This document shows positions 37,879 through 47,011 of a stretch of 64,000 bases of DNA, piece after piece. This DNA is from Oscillospiraceae bacterium (GTDB lineage: Bacteria; Bacillota; Clostridia; Oscillospirales; Oscillospiraceae). The position numbers were made by a program, and so were the translations under genes. The number at the start of each line of letters is the position of its first letter. The stretch's first letter is position 1. The notes under the pieces are model-generated. The model had not been told where the DNA came from and searched no databases. It saw only the letters and a program-made list of their open reading frames with translations. The stretch spans positions 1 to 64,000 of the forward strand of contig CAJTEA010000011.1 in assembly GCA_910575265.1 (NCBI GenBank), in the 5' to 3' direction.

Positions 37879-37937
37879 TTTGTGTGATCCATCCATCACC
37901 GAAGCCAACGCCCGGACAGCGGAAACGCTGGCCGGGC
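37879..37937 (+). ncRNA. Two-hairpin leader element, copy B (purF)
   Basis: The element reads TTTGTGTGATCCATCCATCA, then CCGAAGCC, with hairpin 1 at 37884-37899 (GTGAT/ATCAC, loop CCATCC). Hairpin 2 at 37910-37937 (GCCCGGACAGCG, GAAA tetraloop, CGCTGGCCGGGC, one mismatch) is followed by ACATTATATTTATAT. Relative to copy A at 33822-33880, hairpin 1 is nearly identical, while hairpin 2 differs at several positions but keeps its pairing. It ends 33 bases before the purF start. Confidence 0.6.
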
Positions 37938-37970
37938 ACATTATATTTATATCAAAACGGAGGTATCGCG

Positions 37971-39386
37971 ATGAGTATTCATGAGGAGTGCGGCGTCTTT
38001 GGCGTCATCAGCCCCCGGCCCGGAGATGTGGGCCGGCTGGCCTACTACGGCCTGTATTCCCTCCAGCACCGGGGACAGGAGAGCTGCGGCATTGTAGTCA
38101 ATGACGACGGGGTCTTCGCCTCCCACAAGGACCTGGGGCTGGTAGGGGAGGTGTTCTCCAGCGAGGTGCTGGATCGGCTCCCCCAAGGGACTATGGCGGT
38201 GGGCCACACCCGTTACGGCACCACCGGGGCCTCCAACCGGAGCAACTGCCAGCCCATTGAGGTCAACCACCAGAAGGGCCGCATGGCATTGGCCCACAAC
38301 GGCAACCTGAGCAACGCCGCCCAGCTCCGGGATGAACTGGAGCTGTCCGGGGCCATCTTCCACAGCACCAGCGACACCGAGATCATCGCCTATATCGTCA
38401 CCAAGGAGCGGCTGTCCGCCCCCTCCATCGAGGACGCCCTTAGCGCCGCCATGCCCAAGCTGGAGGGGGCCTACTCTCTGGTGCTCATGTCCCCCCAAAA
38501 GCTGATTTGCGCCCGGGACCCCCACGGTTTCCGGCCCCTGTGCTATGGAAGGATGGGGGATGGAACTTATATTGCGGCCTCAGAGAGCTGCGCCCTGACA
38601 GCTGTGGGAGCGGAATTTGTCCGGGACCTGGAGCCGGGAGAGATTCTGATGTTCTCCAAGGACGGCATTGTTTCCCGCCGGGAGCACTGCGGAAAAGCGG
38701 AACACACCCCCTGCATCTTTGAGTACATCTACTTTGCCCGCCCGGATTCTATCATTGACGGGGTATCTGTCCACGCTGCCCGCCTGCGGGCCGGGGAAAT
38801 ACTGGCCCAGACCTCCCCTGTCCAGGCGGACGTGGTAGTGGGGGTACCCGACTCCGGCCTGGACGCCGCCCTGGGTTACAGCCGGGCCTCCGGTATCCCC
38901 TACGGCATTGGGCTTATCAAAAACAAATACATTGGCCGCACCTTCATCGCCCTCGGTCAGGATCACCGACTGGATCAAGTGAAGATCAAGCTCAGCGCCG
39001 TCCGGAACAGCGTAGAGGGCAAGCGGGTAGTGCTGGTGGACGACTCCATTGTCCGGGGCACTACCAGTGGCCGAATTGTCAGCCTGCTCCGGGAGTCGGG
39101 GGCTCGGGAGATTCACCTCCGGATATCCGCTCCCCCCTTCCTGAACCCCTGCTACTACGGCACAGACATTGACTCCCGAGACAACCTCATCGCCTGCCAT
39201 CACAGTGTGGAGGAGATCGCCCGAATCATCGGGGCCGATTCCCTGGGCTATCTGCCGGTGGAACAGCTGGGGGCGCTCATCGGGCGGGACCGCTACTGCA
39301 ACGCCTGCTTCACCGGCCGCTATCCCACGCCGATTCCTATGGATACCCGAAAGGACCGCTTTGAGCGGAAACTGTCGGAGAAATAG
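37971..39386 (+). CDS. purF: Amidophosphoribosyltransferase
   Basis: PurF catalyses the first step of purine synthesis, PRPP plus glutamine to phosphoribosylamine. The 471-residue protein starts MSIHEECGVFG, a short propeptide before the catalytic cysteine. The class II glutaminase domain follows (TRYGTTGASNRSNCQP, NGNLSNAAQLR). The transferase half has the PRPP loop VVLVDDSIVRGTTSGRI near residue 350, and the C-terminal CNACFTGRYP belongs to the Bacillus-type [4Fe-4S] site. ATG at 37971 follows GGAGG; an in-frame GTG at 37884 lies inside the RNA element. It stands alone, not in a pur operon, which makes the elaborate leader more notable. Confidence 0.94.
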   Translation: MSIHEECGVFGVISPRPGDVGRLAYYGLYSLQHRGQESCGIVVNDDGVFASHKDLGLVGEVFSSEVLDRLPQGTMAVGHTRYGTTGASNRSNCQPIEVNHQKGRMALAHNGNLSNAAQLRDELELSGAIFHSTSDTEIIAYIVTKERLSAPSIEDALSAAMPKLEGAYSLVLMSPQKLICARDPHGFRPLCYGRMGDGTYIAASESCALTAVGAEFVRDLEPGEILMFSKDGIVSRREHCGKAEHTPCIFEYIYFARPDSIIDGVSVHAARLRAGEILAQTSPVQADVVVGVPDSGLDAALGYSRASGIPYGIGLIKNKYIGRTFIALGQDHRLDQVKIKLSAVRNSVEGKRVVLVDDSIVRGTTSGRIVSLLRESGAREIHLRISAPPFLNPCYYGTDIDSRDNLIACHHSVEEIARIIGADSLGYLPVEQLGALIGRDRYCNACFTGRYPTPIPMDTRKDRFERKLSEK

Positions 39387-39552
39387 GTCAAGCGCTTTAT
39401 TCCAGAACACCGTCAATTCCACATAAAAGCTGACAACGGTAACATCGAAACAATGAAGTATACCGGCCCTTTGTAGAAATCATCATAAAAATCCCTCCCA
39501 ATTTATCCTATCATACCACAGGGTAAATAAGATTTCAAGAAATATATTTAAT

Positions 39553-39575
39553 CCTATTTACAAAGTAGGTATATT
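39553..39575 (+). promoter_or_regulatory. Palindromic operator and -10 region upstream of metY
   Basis: The palindrome CCTATTTACAAAGTAGG (39553-39569) directly abuts TATATT (39570-39575), a likely -10. A symmetric site overlapping a promoter of a sulfur gene suggests an Rrf2/CymR-like repressor, but the protein is not identified here. Confidence 0.45.
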
Positions 39576-39617
39576 AGAATATGCTCGGGACACCAACATA
39601 GAAAGGGGATATTTCCC

Positions 39618-40904
39618 ATGAGCTATAAATTTGAGACCTTGCAGCTCCATGTGGGGCAGGAGCTGCCCGACCCCGCCACCGATGCCCGGGCCGTGCCTAT
39701 CTATCAGACCACCTCTTATGTCTTCCGTAATTCTGCCCACGCCGCCGCCCGGTTCGGTCTGGCTGACGCCGGCAACATCTATGGCCGGCTGACCAACTCC
39801 ACTCAGGACGTGCTGGAGAAGCGCTTGGCGGCCCTGGAGGGGGGCGTGGCGGCCCTGGCCACCGCCTCCGGCGCGGCGGCCATCACCTATACCATCCAGG
39901 CCCTGGCCCAGGCAGGGGACCACATCGTGGCCCAGAAGACCATCTACGGCGGCAGCTACAATCTGCTGGCCCACACCCTGCCCCAGTTTGGGGTAGAGAC
40001 CACCTTTGTGGACGCCCACAACCTGGAGCAGCTGGAGGGAGCCATTCAGCCCAACACCAAGGCCGTCTATCTGGAGACTCTGGGCAACCCCAACAGCGAT
40101 ATCCCTGATATCGACGCAATCGCGGAGATCGCCCACGCCCACGGCCTGCCCCTGGTCATCGACAATACCTTCGGCACTCCCTATCTGATCCGACCCATCG
40201 AACACGGAGCGGACATCGTGGTCCACTCCGCCACCAAATTCATCGGTGGTCACGGCACCACCCTGGGCGGCATTATCGTGGACAGCGGCAAGTTCGACTG
40301 GAAAGCCTCCGGCAAATACGCCCCTATCGCCGAGGCAAATCCCAGCTACCACGGGGTCAGTTTTGTGGACGCCGCCGGCCCCGCCGCCTTTGTCACCCAC
40401 ATCCGGGCTATTCTCCTGCGGGACACCGGAGCCACTCTCTCCCCCTTCAATGCCTTCCTGCTGCTCCAGGGGGTGGAGACCCTCTCCTTGCGGCTGGAGC
40501 GCCACGCCGAGAACACCAAAAAGGTGGTGGAATTTCTGGCAAACCACCCCCAAGTGGAAAAGGTCAATCACCCCTCTTTGCCGGACCACCCGGATCACGC
40601 CCTATATGAGAAGTACTTCCCAAATGGCGGAGCATCCATCTTCACCTTTGAGATCAAGGGCGGCCAGCCGGAAGCCCATAAGTTCATCGACAGCCTGAAG
40701 ATCTTCTCCCTGCTGGCCAATGTAGCGGACGTGAAATCCCTGGTGATCCACCCCGCTACCACCACCCATTCCCAGCTCTCCCCCGAGGAGCTGTTGGATC
40801 AGGGCATACGCCCCAACACCATCCGCCTGTCCATCGGCACCGAGCACATCGACGACATCCTCGCCGACCTGGAACAGGGTTTCGCCGCTGTGGCGCGGGG
40901 GTAA
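39618..40904 (+). CDS. metY: O-acetylhomoserine sulfhydrylase (MetY type)
   Basis: This PLP enzyme (428 residues) makes homocysteine from O-acetylhomoserine and sulfide. Family features are the start YKFETLQLHVGQE, the PLP-phosphate region SGAAAITYTIQALAQAGDHIV, and the PLP lysine in HSATKFIGGHGTTLGG near residue 207. The C-terminus has the usual LSIGTEHIDDILADLEQ. AAAGGGGATAT precedes the ATG. It is followed 17 bases later by an ECF S-component gene and then a damaged cysteine synthase gene, suggesting a sulfur-assimilation group. Confidence 0.93.
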   Translation: MSYKFETLQLHVGQELPDPATDARAVPIYQTTSYVFRNSAHAAARFGLADAGNIYGRLTNSTQDVLEKRLAALEGGVAALATASGAAAITYTIQALAQAGDHIVAQKTIYGGSYNLLAHTLPQFGVETTFVDAHNLEQLEGAIQPNTKAVYLETLGNPNSDIPDIDAIAEIAHAHGLPLVIDNTFGTPYLIRPIEHGADIVVHSATKFIGGHGTTLGGIIVDSGKFDWKASGKYAPIAEANPSYHGVSFVDAAGPAAFVTHIRAILLRDTGATLSPFNAFLLLQGVETLSLRLERHAENTKKVVEFLANHPQVEKVNHPSLPDHPDHALYEKYFPNGGASIFTFEIKGGQPEAHKFIDSLKIFSLLANVADVKSLVIHPATTTHSQLSPEELLDQGIRPNTIRLSIGTEHIDDILADLEQGFAAVARG

Positions 40905-40921
40905 GAACGGAGAGACCTGTG

Positions 40922-41455
40922 ATGAAATCCGAATCCTTGCGCCAGCGTGCCCCTGTGCGCTGGCTGACCGTGACCGCCGTATTTATGGCGATGAATATCG
41001 CCCTCAGTTCCTTCGGAATGCCAGTTCCGGGCGGACATCTCTATCTAAACGATATTGTCATCTGTACCACAGCCATCCTGCTGGACCCTGTTGGCGCATT
41101 TGCGGTGGGCGGGCTCGGCGCTTTCCTCGGGGATATGTTCTTCTACCCGGCGCCCATGTTTGTCTCCCTGGTCACTCACGGAATCCAGGCTGCTGTTATC
41201 TCCCTCTGCGCCCACGGGTTTTCCAAAAATCGTTTCAGCGGGGCGGTGCTGGGCGTGACTCTTGGGGCTGTTATCATGGTGGTTGGCTACTCCCTTGGCA
41301 GGGCCTTTGTGTACAGCACGTCTGAGTATGCAATCATAAAGCTGCCCTTCCAAATCCTGCAAGCCGTTGTGGGTGCTGTCTGCGGGATTGTGATCTGTTT
41401 CCCCTGCCGCCTGACAAAAGCCTGGGATCAGTGGCGCCAAACCAGCTCCGTTTAG
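40922..41455 (+). CDS. ECF transporter substrate-binding (S) component
   Basis: The 177-residue integral membrane protein has about six hydrophobic segments. It has the ECF S-component look: WLTVTAVFMAMNIALSSFG near the start, LYLNDIVICTTAILLDPVG and GGLGAFLGDMFFYPAPMF. These proteins bind a vitamin or metal and dock on a shared energising module encoded elsewhere. The ligand is not evident; the setting with metY and cysK could hint at a methionine-related or sulfur-containing ligand. ATG at 40922 follows CGGAGAG; a GTG immediately before is an alternative. Confidence 0.8.
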   Translation: MKSESLRQRAPVRWLTVTAVFMAMNIALSSFGMPVPGGHLYLNDIVICTTAILLDPVGAFAVGGLGAFLGDMFFYPAPMFVSLVTHGIQAAVISLCAHGFSKNRFSGAVLGVTLGAVIMVVGYSLGRAFVYSTSEYAIIKLPFQILQAVVGAVCGIVICFPCRLTKAWDQWRQTSSV

Positions 41456-41492
41456 AAGGCTCTTTTGAAAATGAAGGAAAGAAGGTCATAAC

Positions 41493-42173
41493 ATGTCCAA
41501 CATCTGCACGTCCGCCGACCAGTTGATTGGCAAAACGCCCCTGCTGGAGCTGACCCATATTGAGAAGGAGGCAAAACTGAAAGCCCGCATTCTGGCCAAG
41601 CTGGAATATCTCAACCCCGCCGGGTCAGTCAAGGACCGCATTGCCAAGGCCATGATAGACAAGGCCGAGGCCAGCGGGAAGTTGAAACCCGGCTCCACCA
41701 TTATTGAACCCACCTCCGGCAATACCGGGATCGGGCTGGCCTCGGTGGCCGCCGCCCGGGGGTACCGGATCATCATCACTATGCCGGAGACCATGAGCGT
41801 GGAGCGCCGCCAGCTTATGAAGGCCTACGGTGCGGAGCTGGTGTTGACTGAGGGGACCAAGGGGATGAAGGGAGCCATCGCCAGGGCGGAGGAGTTAGCC
41901 CAGGAGATCCCCGACAGCTTCATCCCCGGCCAGTTCGTCAACCCCGCCAACCCTGCCACTCATCGGACCACAACCGGCCCGGAAATCTGGGCAGACACCG
42001 ATGGGCAGGTGACGGGCTGCAAGGAGGGGGTCTTAGTTGGCATCTCTTCCGGCGCCGCACTCCATGCGGCAATTGAGCTGGCCTTGCGGCCCGAGAATGA
42101 TGGCAAGACCATCGTAGCCCTGTTCCCGGACACCGGCGACCGCTACCTGTCCACACCGCTGTTTGCGGACTGA
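41493..42173 (+). pseudogene. cysK: Cysteine synthase with an ~80-residue internal deletion
   Basis: Cysteine synthase (O-acetylserine sulfhydrylase) is normally about 310 residues; this frame gives 226. The N-terminal half is intact, with the PLP lysine in [11 protein letters not shown] near residue 43, the [11 protein letters not shown] loop and the segment [17 protein letters not shown]. The sequence then jumps in frame from DTDGQV to [17 protein letters not shown]. The glycine-rich GTGGT phosphate-binding loop and much of the large domain are absent. The C-terminal [10 protein letters not shown] is normal. The product might be made but should not bind cofactor properly. A terminator follows at 42185. 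Confidence 0.88.
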
Positions 42174-42184
42174 GTATAGAGCGA

Positions 42185-42217
42185 ACACGCCGGTGGAGCC
42201 ACCGGCGTGTTTCTGTT
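42185..42217 (+). terminator. Terminator after cysK
   Basis: ACACGCCGGT pairs with ACCGGCGTGT (loop GGAGCC), followed by TTCTGTTC. It lies directly before the nifS ribosome-binding site. Confidence 0.8.
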
Positions 42218-42233
42218 CAGAAAGGATTTTATC

Positions 42234-43232
42234 ATGATCTATGCGGATAACGCAGCCACCACCAAGATGAGCGGGGCCGCAATAAACGCCATGCTGAACT
42301 GTATGGAAAAAACCTGGGGGAATCCCTCCAGCCTGTACGGTCTGGGCCAGTGGGCCAAGGAGAGTTTGGAGGAGGCCCGGGAGCGGATCGCCGCCTGCAT
42401 CGGGGCCTCCCCCAAGGAGATCACCTTTACCTCCGGGGGCAGCGAGGCGGACAACCAGGCTATCCGCTCCGCCGCCCTGCTGGGTGCCCGGAAGGGGAAG
42501 CGCCACATCATCTCCACCACCTTTGAGCACCACGCCGTCCTGCACACCCTGAAAAAGCTGGAGAGAGAAGGCTTTGAGGTAGAGCTGCTCCCTGTGGGAG
42601 AGTTAGGAACCGTCACCGCCCAGCAGGTTGCGGACGCCATCCGAGAGGATACCGCCTTGGTGACCATTATGTACGCCAACAACGAAATCGGCTCCATCCT
42701 GCCCATCCCCGAAATCGGCGCAGTGTGCCGGGAGCGGGGCAAGCGTGCAGGGACGGAGAACGTCCCTGCCATTGTCGGCATGGCGGCAGCCCTGGAGGAT
42801 GCCTGTTCCCATCTGTCAGAGAATGCCGCTAAGGTCTCTGCCCTGCGGGATTTGCTCATCGGAGGACTCTCCCAAGTCCCCCACTCCGCCCTCAACGGGG
42901 ACCCTGTGAACCGGCTCCCCGGCAATGTGAACTTCTGCTTTGAGGGTATTGAGGGAGAAAGCCTTCTCTTGCCGCTGGACGACAGGGGCATCTGCGCCTC
43001 CCCCGGGTCCGCCTGTACCTCCGGCTCCCTGGACCCCAGCCATGTCCTGCTGGCCATCGGGCGGCCCCATGAGGTGGCCCACGGCTCCCTGCGGCTGTCG
43101 CTGTGTAAGGAGAATACGGAAGCAGATGTAGACACAATTTTGGAAGCTGCCCCGGAGATTGTGAGCTATCTCCGCAATATGTCCCCGCTGTGGAAAGATA
43201 AGTTCGGCGGGAAGAAAGAATTTGTTTTGTGA
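42234..43232 (+). pseudogene. nifS: Cysteine desulfurase lacking the PLP-lysine segment
   Basis: NifS/IscS enzymes (about 385 residues) release sulfur from cysteine for iron-sulfur clusters. This frame has 332. The start MIYADNAATTKM, the region FTSGGSEADNQAIRSAA and HHAVLHTLKKLE are normal, and the C-terminal active cysteine loop is present (SPGSACTSGSLDPSHVL). In between, IPEIGAVCRERG is joined directly to KRAGTENVPAIVG. The missing ~60-70 residues include the SxHKxxGPKG motif with the cofactor lysine. The join is in frame and fits recombination between GGAGCGGGGC-like repeats. AAAGGATT precedes the ATG at 42234. It is 12 bases from an intact iscU. Confidence 0.9.
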
Positions 43233-43244
43233 GGAGGCTTGGAC

Positions 43245-43676
43245 ATGGCGCTTTATAACGAAAAGGTGATGGATCACTTCCGCGATCCCCGGAACGTGGG
43301 GGTGATTGCGGATGCGGACGGTGTGGGCGAGGGGGGCAACGCCGTCTGCGGGGACATTATGAAAATTTACCTCAAAATTGAGGACGGCATTGTGTCAGAC
43401 GGGAAGTTTGAGACCTTCGGCTGCGGCTCCGCCATCGCGTCCAGCTCCATGGCAACCGAGCTGATTAAAGGCAAGCCCCTTTCAGAGGCACTGAAACTCA
43501 CCAACAAGGCTGTTACTGAGGCCCTGGACGGCCTGCCCGCCCATAAGTTGCACTGCTCTGTTCTGGCGGAGGAGGCCATCCGAGCGGCAGTGAAGGACTA
43601 TTATGGCCGGCAGGGTATTGCTTATGACCCAAAAGATTTCCCCGACTGCGGATCCTGTGAGGGCTGTCATGGATAA
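43245..43676 (+). CDS. iscU: Iron-sulfur cluster scaffold (IscU/NifU N-terminal type)
   Basis: This 143-residue scaffold has the three cluster cysteines in order: GNAVCGD near residue 35, GCGSAIASSS near 61 and HCSVLAEEA near 104, plus the aspartate in the first motif. An extra cysteine pair at the C-terminus (CGSCEGC) is common in clostridial forms. AGGAGG precedes the ATG at 43245. It is encoded just after a defective nifS, so sulfur must come from another desulfurase if this scaffold works. Confidence 0.92.
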   Translation: MALYNEKVMDHFRDPRNVGVIADADGVGEGGNAVCGDIMKIYLKIEDGIVSDGKFETFGCGSAIASSSMATELIKGKPLSEALKLTNKAVTEALDGLPAHKLHCSVLAEEAIRAAVKDYYGRQGIAYDPKDFPDCGSCEGCHG

Positions 43677-43754
43677 GAAAGCATTACTATTTGGTATCAA
43701 AGGGGTGTAAAAAACTCCCATTTCTCCCAATGCCCTTTCAGCAAAAGTTTAAGA

Positions 43755-43795
43755 AATTCCGCAGAAGAAACGTTTTGGAAACCTTCTGCGGAATC
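43755..43795. terminator. Bidirectional terminator between iscU and asnB
   Basis: ATTCCGCAGAAG pairs with CTTCTGCGGAAT between convergent genes, followed by CTTATTGCTTC on the plus strand and by TTTCTTAAAC on the minus strand. Confidence 0.8.
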
Positions 43796-43859
43796 TTATT
43801 GCTTCGGATTTTGGAATTATAGAGTTTTTTACAGCCCCTTTTACCTCTTAAAGTATAAT

Positions 43860-45704
43860 TCAAATGCTTATATGATACCGCTCCATCCAGGCATTCACCT
43901 GTACCAGATATGCCAGAAGTTGAGGGCCTGCCATCAACTGGCCAAACCAGGGCTTTCCCAGCTGCGTAGGTGCAGCAGAGAACTTTCTGGCCCGCCCTCG
44001 GTCGATAAGCGGCCGGATGGGAGCATTAGGATCTTCCAGCAATATGAGGAACCGATCTGTTACTAGTTTCTGATAAACAGGGCTATAGGTCTTGGGGTAA
44101 GGGCTCTTCTTCCGATGGAGCAGGGTCTGAGGCAAAAGCTCGCCGCAGGCGTCTCGAAGCAGAGCCTTCTCCTCCCCCTCCCGGTACTTCATGGACCAGG
44201 GCACGTTGTAAAGGTACTCGATAATCCGGTGGTCCGCAAAGGGGACCCGTGCCTCCAAACCGGAGTACATACTGGTCCGGTCCATCCGGTCCAACAGGGT
44301 ACGCATAAACCACCGCAGATTCAGCCAGGAAATTTCCCGATGACGACACTCCACCTCCGTTTCACCCGGCAGACGGGGAGTTTGGCGAACGCTCTCCCGG
44401 TACCGCTCCAGGGCGTAGTCCTCCAGGTTCAAAGCCCGTCGGGCCTCCTCGGTCAGAAGCAGGACCCGGGTATCCATATTTTTGGACCAGGGAAATCCTT
44501 CCCCCTCCGTCAGTTCAGGGCGATAGAACCATGGGTAGCCTCCGAATATCTCATCGGCGCACTCACCGGTAAGGGCAACTTTGTTGTGCTCCTTAACCAA
44601 GCGGCAGAAGTAGAGCAGAGACGCATCCACATCCGCCATGCCCGGCAAATCCTTAGCATCCACAGCATTGTCCAGTTGTTGAGCTAAACGTTCCTCGCCG
44701 CACTCCAAAAAGGTGTGATTCAGCTCCGGGTGGGCAGACAGCATGATTTCCACATACGCCCGGTCCTGTTCCGGTTGGAAAACATTGGATTGGAAATATT
44801 GAGCGTTTCCGGTGAAATCGAAAGAGAACGTGTTCAGTCGTCCGCCCTGCCTCCCCAAAAAATTCGCAGCCAGAGCGGTAACGATGCTGGAGTCTACGCC
44901 GCCGGAGAGAAAACTGCATACCGGTACATCGGACACCATCTGCCGTTCCACAGCGTCACGTACCAAAAAGGCGGTGCGGGCCACAGTATCCTTGTAGTCG
45001 TCCTCGTGTTCCCGGGCCTGGAGCCGCCAGTAGTACGCAGCGCGGAATCCCTCTCTGTCAAAGACGGCGAATTGTCCCGGCTCCAGTTCCTTAACTCCTT
45101 TAAACACGCCGTGGCCGCTGGTACGGGCGGGGCCGATTCCAAAAATCTCCCGAAGGCTCTCCCTATCGATCTCCGGACAGACTTCCGGGTGCTGGAAGAG
45201 CGCCTTGGGCTCGGAGCCAAAAATGAGTTCTCCGTTCCGAAGCGTGTAAAACAGAGGCTTTACCCCCGCCCGATCACGGACTAAAACCAGTTGTTCCAGG
45301 CCCCCGTCCCAGATGGCAGCAGCGTAAATCCCGTTAAGTTGAGAGAAGAAGTCCGGACCATATTCCATATAGCCATAGAGAAGCACCTCAGTATCTGTCG
45401 TTGTGGAGAAATCGTGGTTTGACAAAATCCGTTTCAGTTCATCAACATTGTAGAGTTCGCCATTATAAACAATAGCGTACTCTTTTCCATTCTGCCGGCG
45501 AATCATAGGCTGGGCGCCTCCCACCACATCCCGAATGGACAGCCGGCTGTGGCTGAGGCCTATATGTTTCTCTAAAAATTGTCCTTCTTGGTCTCCGCCC
45601 CTGTGGCGCAAAATATGTCGCATCTCCCCCAGGATGTCATCCCACCTCTTCCTTTGAATTAAGTAATCTTTTTCAAAACTGCTAAATCCCGCAATTCCGC
45701 ACAT
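43860..45704 (-). CDS. asnB: Asparagine synthetase (glutamine-hydrolysing)
   Basis: AsnB makes asparagine from aspartate, glutamine and ATP. At 614 residues it has the normal length. The glutaminase domain begins MCGIAGFSS with Cys2 as nucleophile and contains HRGGDQEGQF and YNGELYN. The synthetase domain has the PP-loop SFLSGGVDSSIV near residue 270, GECADEIFGGYPW near 395 and the C-terminal segments RVPFADHRIIEYL and KKSPYPKTYSPVYQ. It is a single-gene unit with an AT-rich 216-base upstream region (45705-45920) in which I see no riboswitch. Confidence 0.94.
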   Translation of the reverse strand: MCGIAGFSSFEKDYLIQRKRWDDILGEMRHILRHRGGDQEGQFLEKHIGLSHSRLSIRDVVGGAQPMIRRQNGKEYAIVYNGELYNVDELKRILSNHDFSTTTDTEVLLYGYMEYGPDFFSQLNGIYAAAIWDGGLEQLVLVRDRAGVKPLFYTLRNGELIFGSEPKALFQHPEVCPEIDRESLREIFGIGPARTSGHGVFKGVKELEPGQFAVFDREGFRAAYYWRLQAREHEDDYKDTVARTAFLVRDAVERQMVSDVPVCSFLSGGVDSSIVTALAANFLGRQGGRLNTFSFDFTGNAQYFQSNVFQPEQDRAYVEIMLSAHPELNHTFLECGEERLAQQLDNAVDAKDLPGMADVDASLLYFCRLVKEHNKVALTGECADEIFGGYPWFYRPELTEGEGFPWSKNMDTRVLLLTEEARRALNLEDYALERYRESVRQTPRLPGETEVECRHREISWLNLRWFMRTLLDRMDRTSMYSGLEARVPFADHRIIEYLYNVPWSMKYREGEEKALLRDACGELLPQTLLHRKKSPYPKTYSPVYQKLVTDRFLILLEDPNAPIRPLIDRGRARKFSAAPTQLGKPWFGQLMAGPQLLAYLVQVNAWMERYHISI

Positions 45705-45920
45705 ACTGCCACACTCCTATCCCCTTGCTGGTGGAATATTGTGTTGTTTACAGCAACAGTTTATGATGGAGGATTAAGATGTGTTCACAACGGATTCGAA
45801 AATTTCCGGATTCACAATCTGTTTTATTTGTTTAGTTTTGCGTTATCCATCGTATCTTTGTTTTCAGTCAGATTCTCTCCGTTCTTGCGTATGATTTCAC
45901 TATACCAATAAAGGGCTTAT

Positions 45921-47011
45921 TCATGCAGTTCTACCTCCCCCGCGGGTAATGTAATGGTAACCGTTCCCTGCATTGGCGTCCGGAATTACATGGATATCCA
46001 GGTTAGGCGCGGCGGAGATCAGCCGCTCGGTGAGGGCGGGTTTCCCGAAAGGCCAGCGTCGGGCTACCGTACTGCGTCCAATCACGATTTTGGATGCCCC
46101 GGACAGCCTGGCAAACTCCGCAATCTGGGAGGGGACATCCTCGCCGAAAGTAGTCTCGACGGACGCCCCCAGCTGCTGAGCTAAACGAATGTTCTCCCGT
46201 AGCCGTCTTTTGTCTGCGTCCTCCATGGCGGCAGTATCCGGTGTCTCCACAAACAGGGCGGTAAAGCGGCCCTGAAACGCCCTGGCCATCCGGGCCGCCG
46301 TACGAATGATTTTTGCATTGGAAGGGGACGAGGGCAGACACACCAAAATGTGCTCTTCCGTGCAGTACTCACCCCGGCTCCGGCCGGAGTGTCCCCCGCG
46401 CAGGCTCACTCGGTCGGCACAGCGGCGCAGGGCCAACTCACGCAGGGCAGTAGGTTTTCAAGGCTAAATATCCAAGGCTCAGTCCCGCCCGGCAGCAGGT
46501 CCTCTGCTTCCTGATCTACCAGCTCCACCCGATCCGCCCCGTCAAAAACGGAGTCCGGCACCCGCTCTTTAACAGTCACCCCGGTGATGGAAGCTACCGT
46601 GTCGTTCAGGCTCTCAATGTTCTGTACGTTCAGCGTCGTATAGATATCGATCCCCGCTTGGAACAATTCCTGTACATCCTGATAGCGCTTGGCATTCCGG
46701 CTTCCCGGTGCGTTGGCATGGGCCAACCCGTCTATCAAAAGAAGTTGGGGCCTGCGCCGCAAGGCAGCGTCCAAGTCAAATTCCTCCTTTTCCCCCAGCC
46801 GCTCCAGACCTCCCAATAGTTCAGCGGTCCGGGACTGGACAGGAGACTTGATGCAGCCCACGACAACATCTGCCCCCTGTTCTCTAACCTGGTGTGCCTC
46901 CTCCAGCATGGCACGCAGCTTGCCCACCCCGGCTGCATAGCCGAAGAAAATGCTTAACTTCCCCGTTGTCCCGCCAGCGAACCGGACTGAGTCCTCTCTG
47001 GTCTTATCCAT
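45921..47011 (-). pseudogene. Short KdpD-like potassium sensor (KdpD-N plus USP domain), broken
   Basis: The protein has an N-terminal KdpD domain (LSIFFGYAAGVGKLRAMLEEAHQ, QLLLIDGLAHANAPGSRNAKRYQDV) and a universal-stress-protein domain (ILVCLPSSPSNAKIIRTAARM, KIVIGRSTVARR). This is the kinase-less short KdpD found in many Firmicutes. The Walker-A-like GVGKT is GVGKL. Around 46440-46500 the linker has lost residues (EDLLPGG joined to TEPWIFSLENL) and one base is missing before ALRELALRRCADR, which breaks the frame. ATG at 47011 follows GGAGGGAAGGAT. It belongs to a potassium-uptake group with trkA and trkH, all damaged. Confidence 0.82.

Noticed and set aside
37884-37970. N-terminal extension of PurF reading IHPSPKPTPGQRKRWPG
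   Set aside because: A similar peptide would be read in the moxR leader, but the shared DNA is better explained by paired hairpins, and the ATG at 37971 has a good ribosome-binding site and the expected propeptide.
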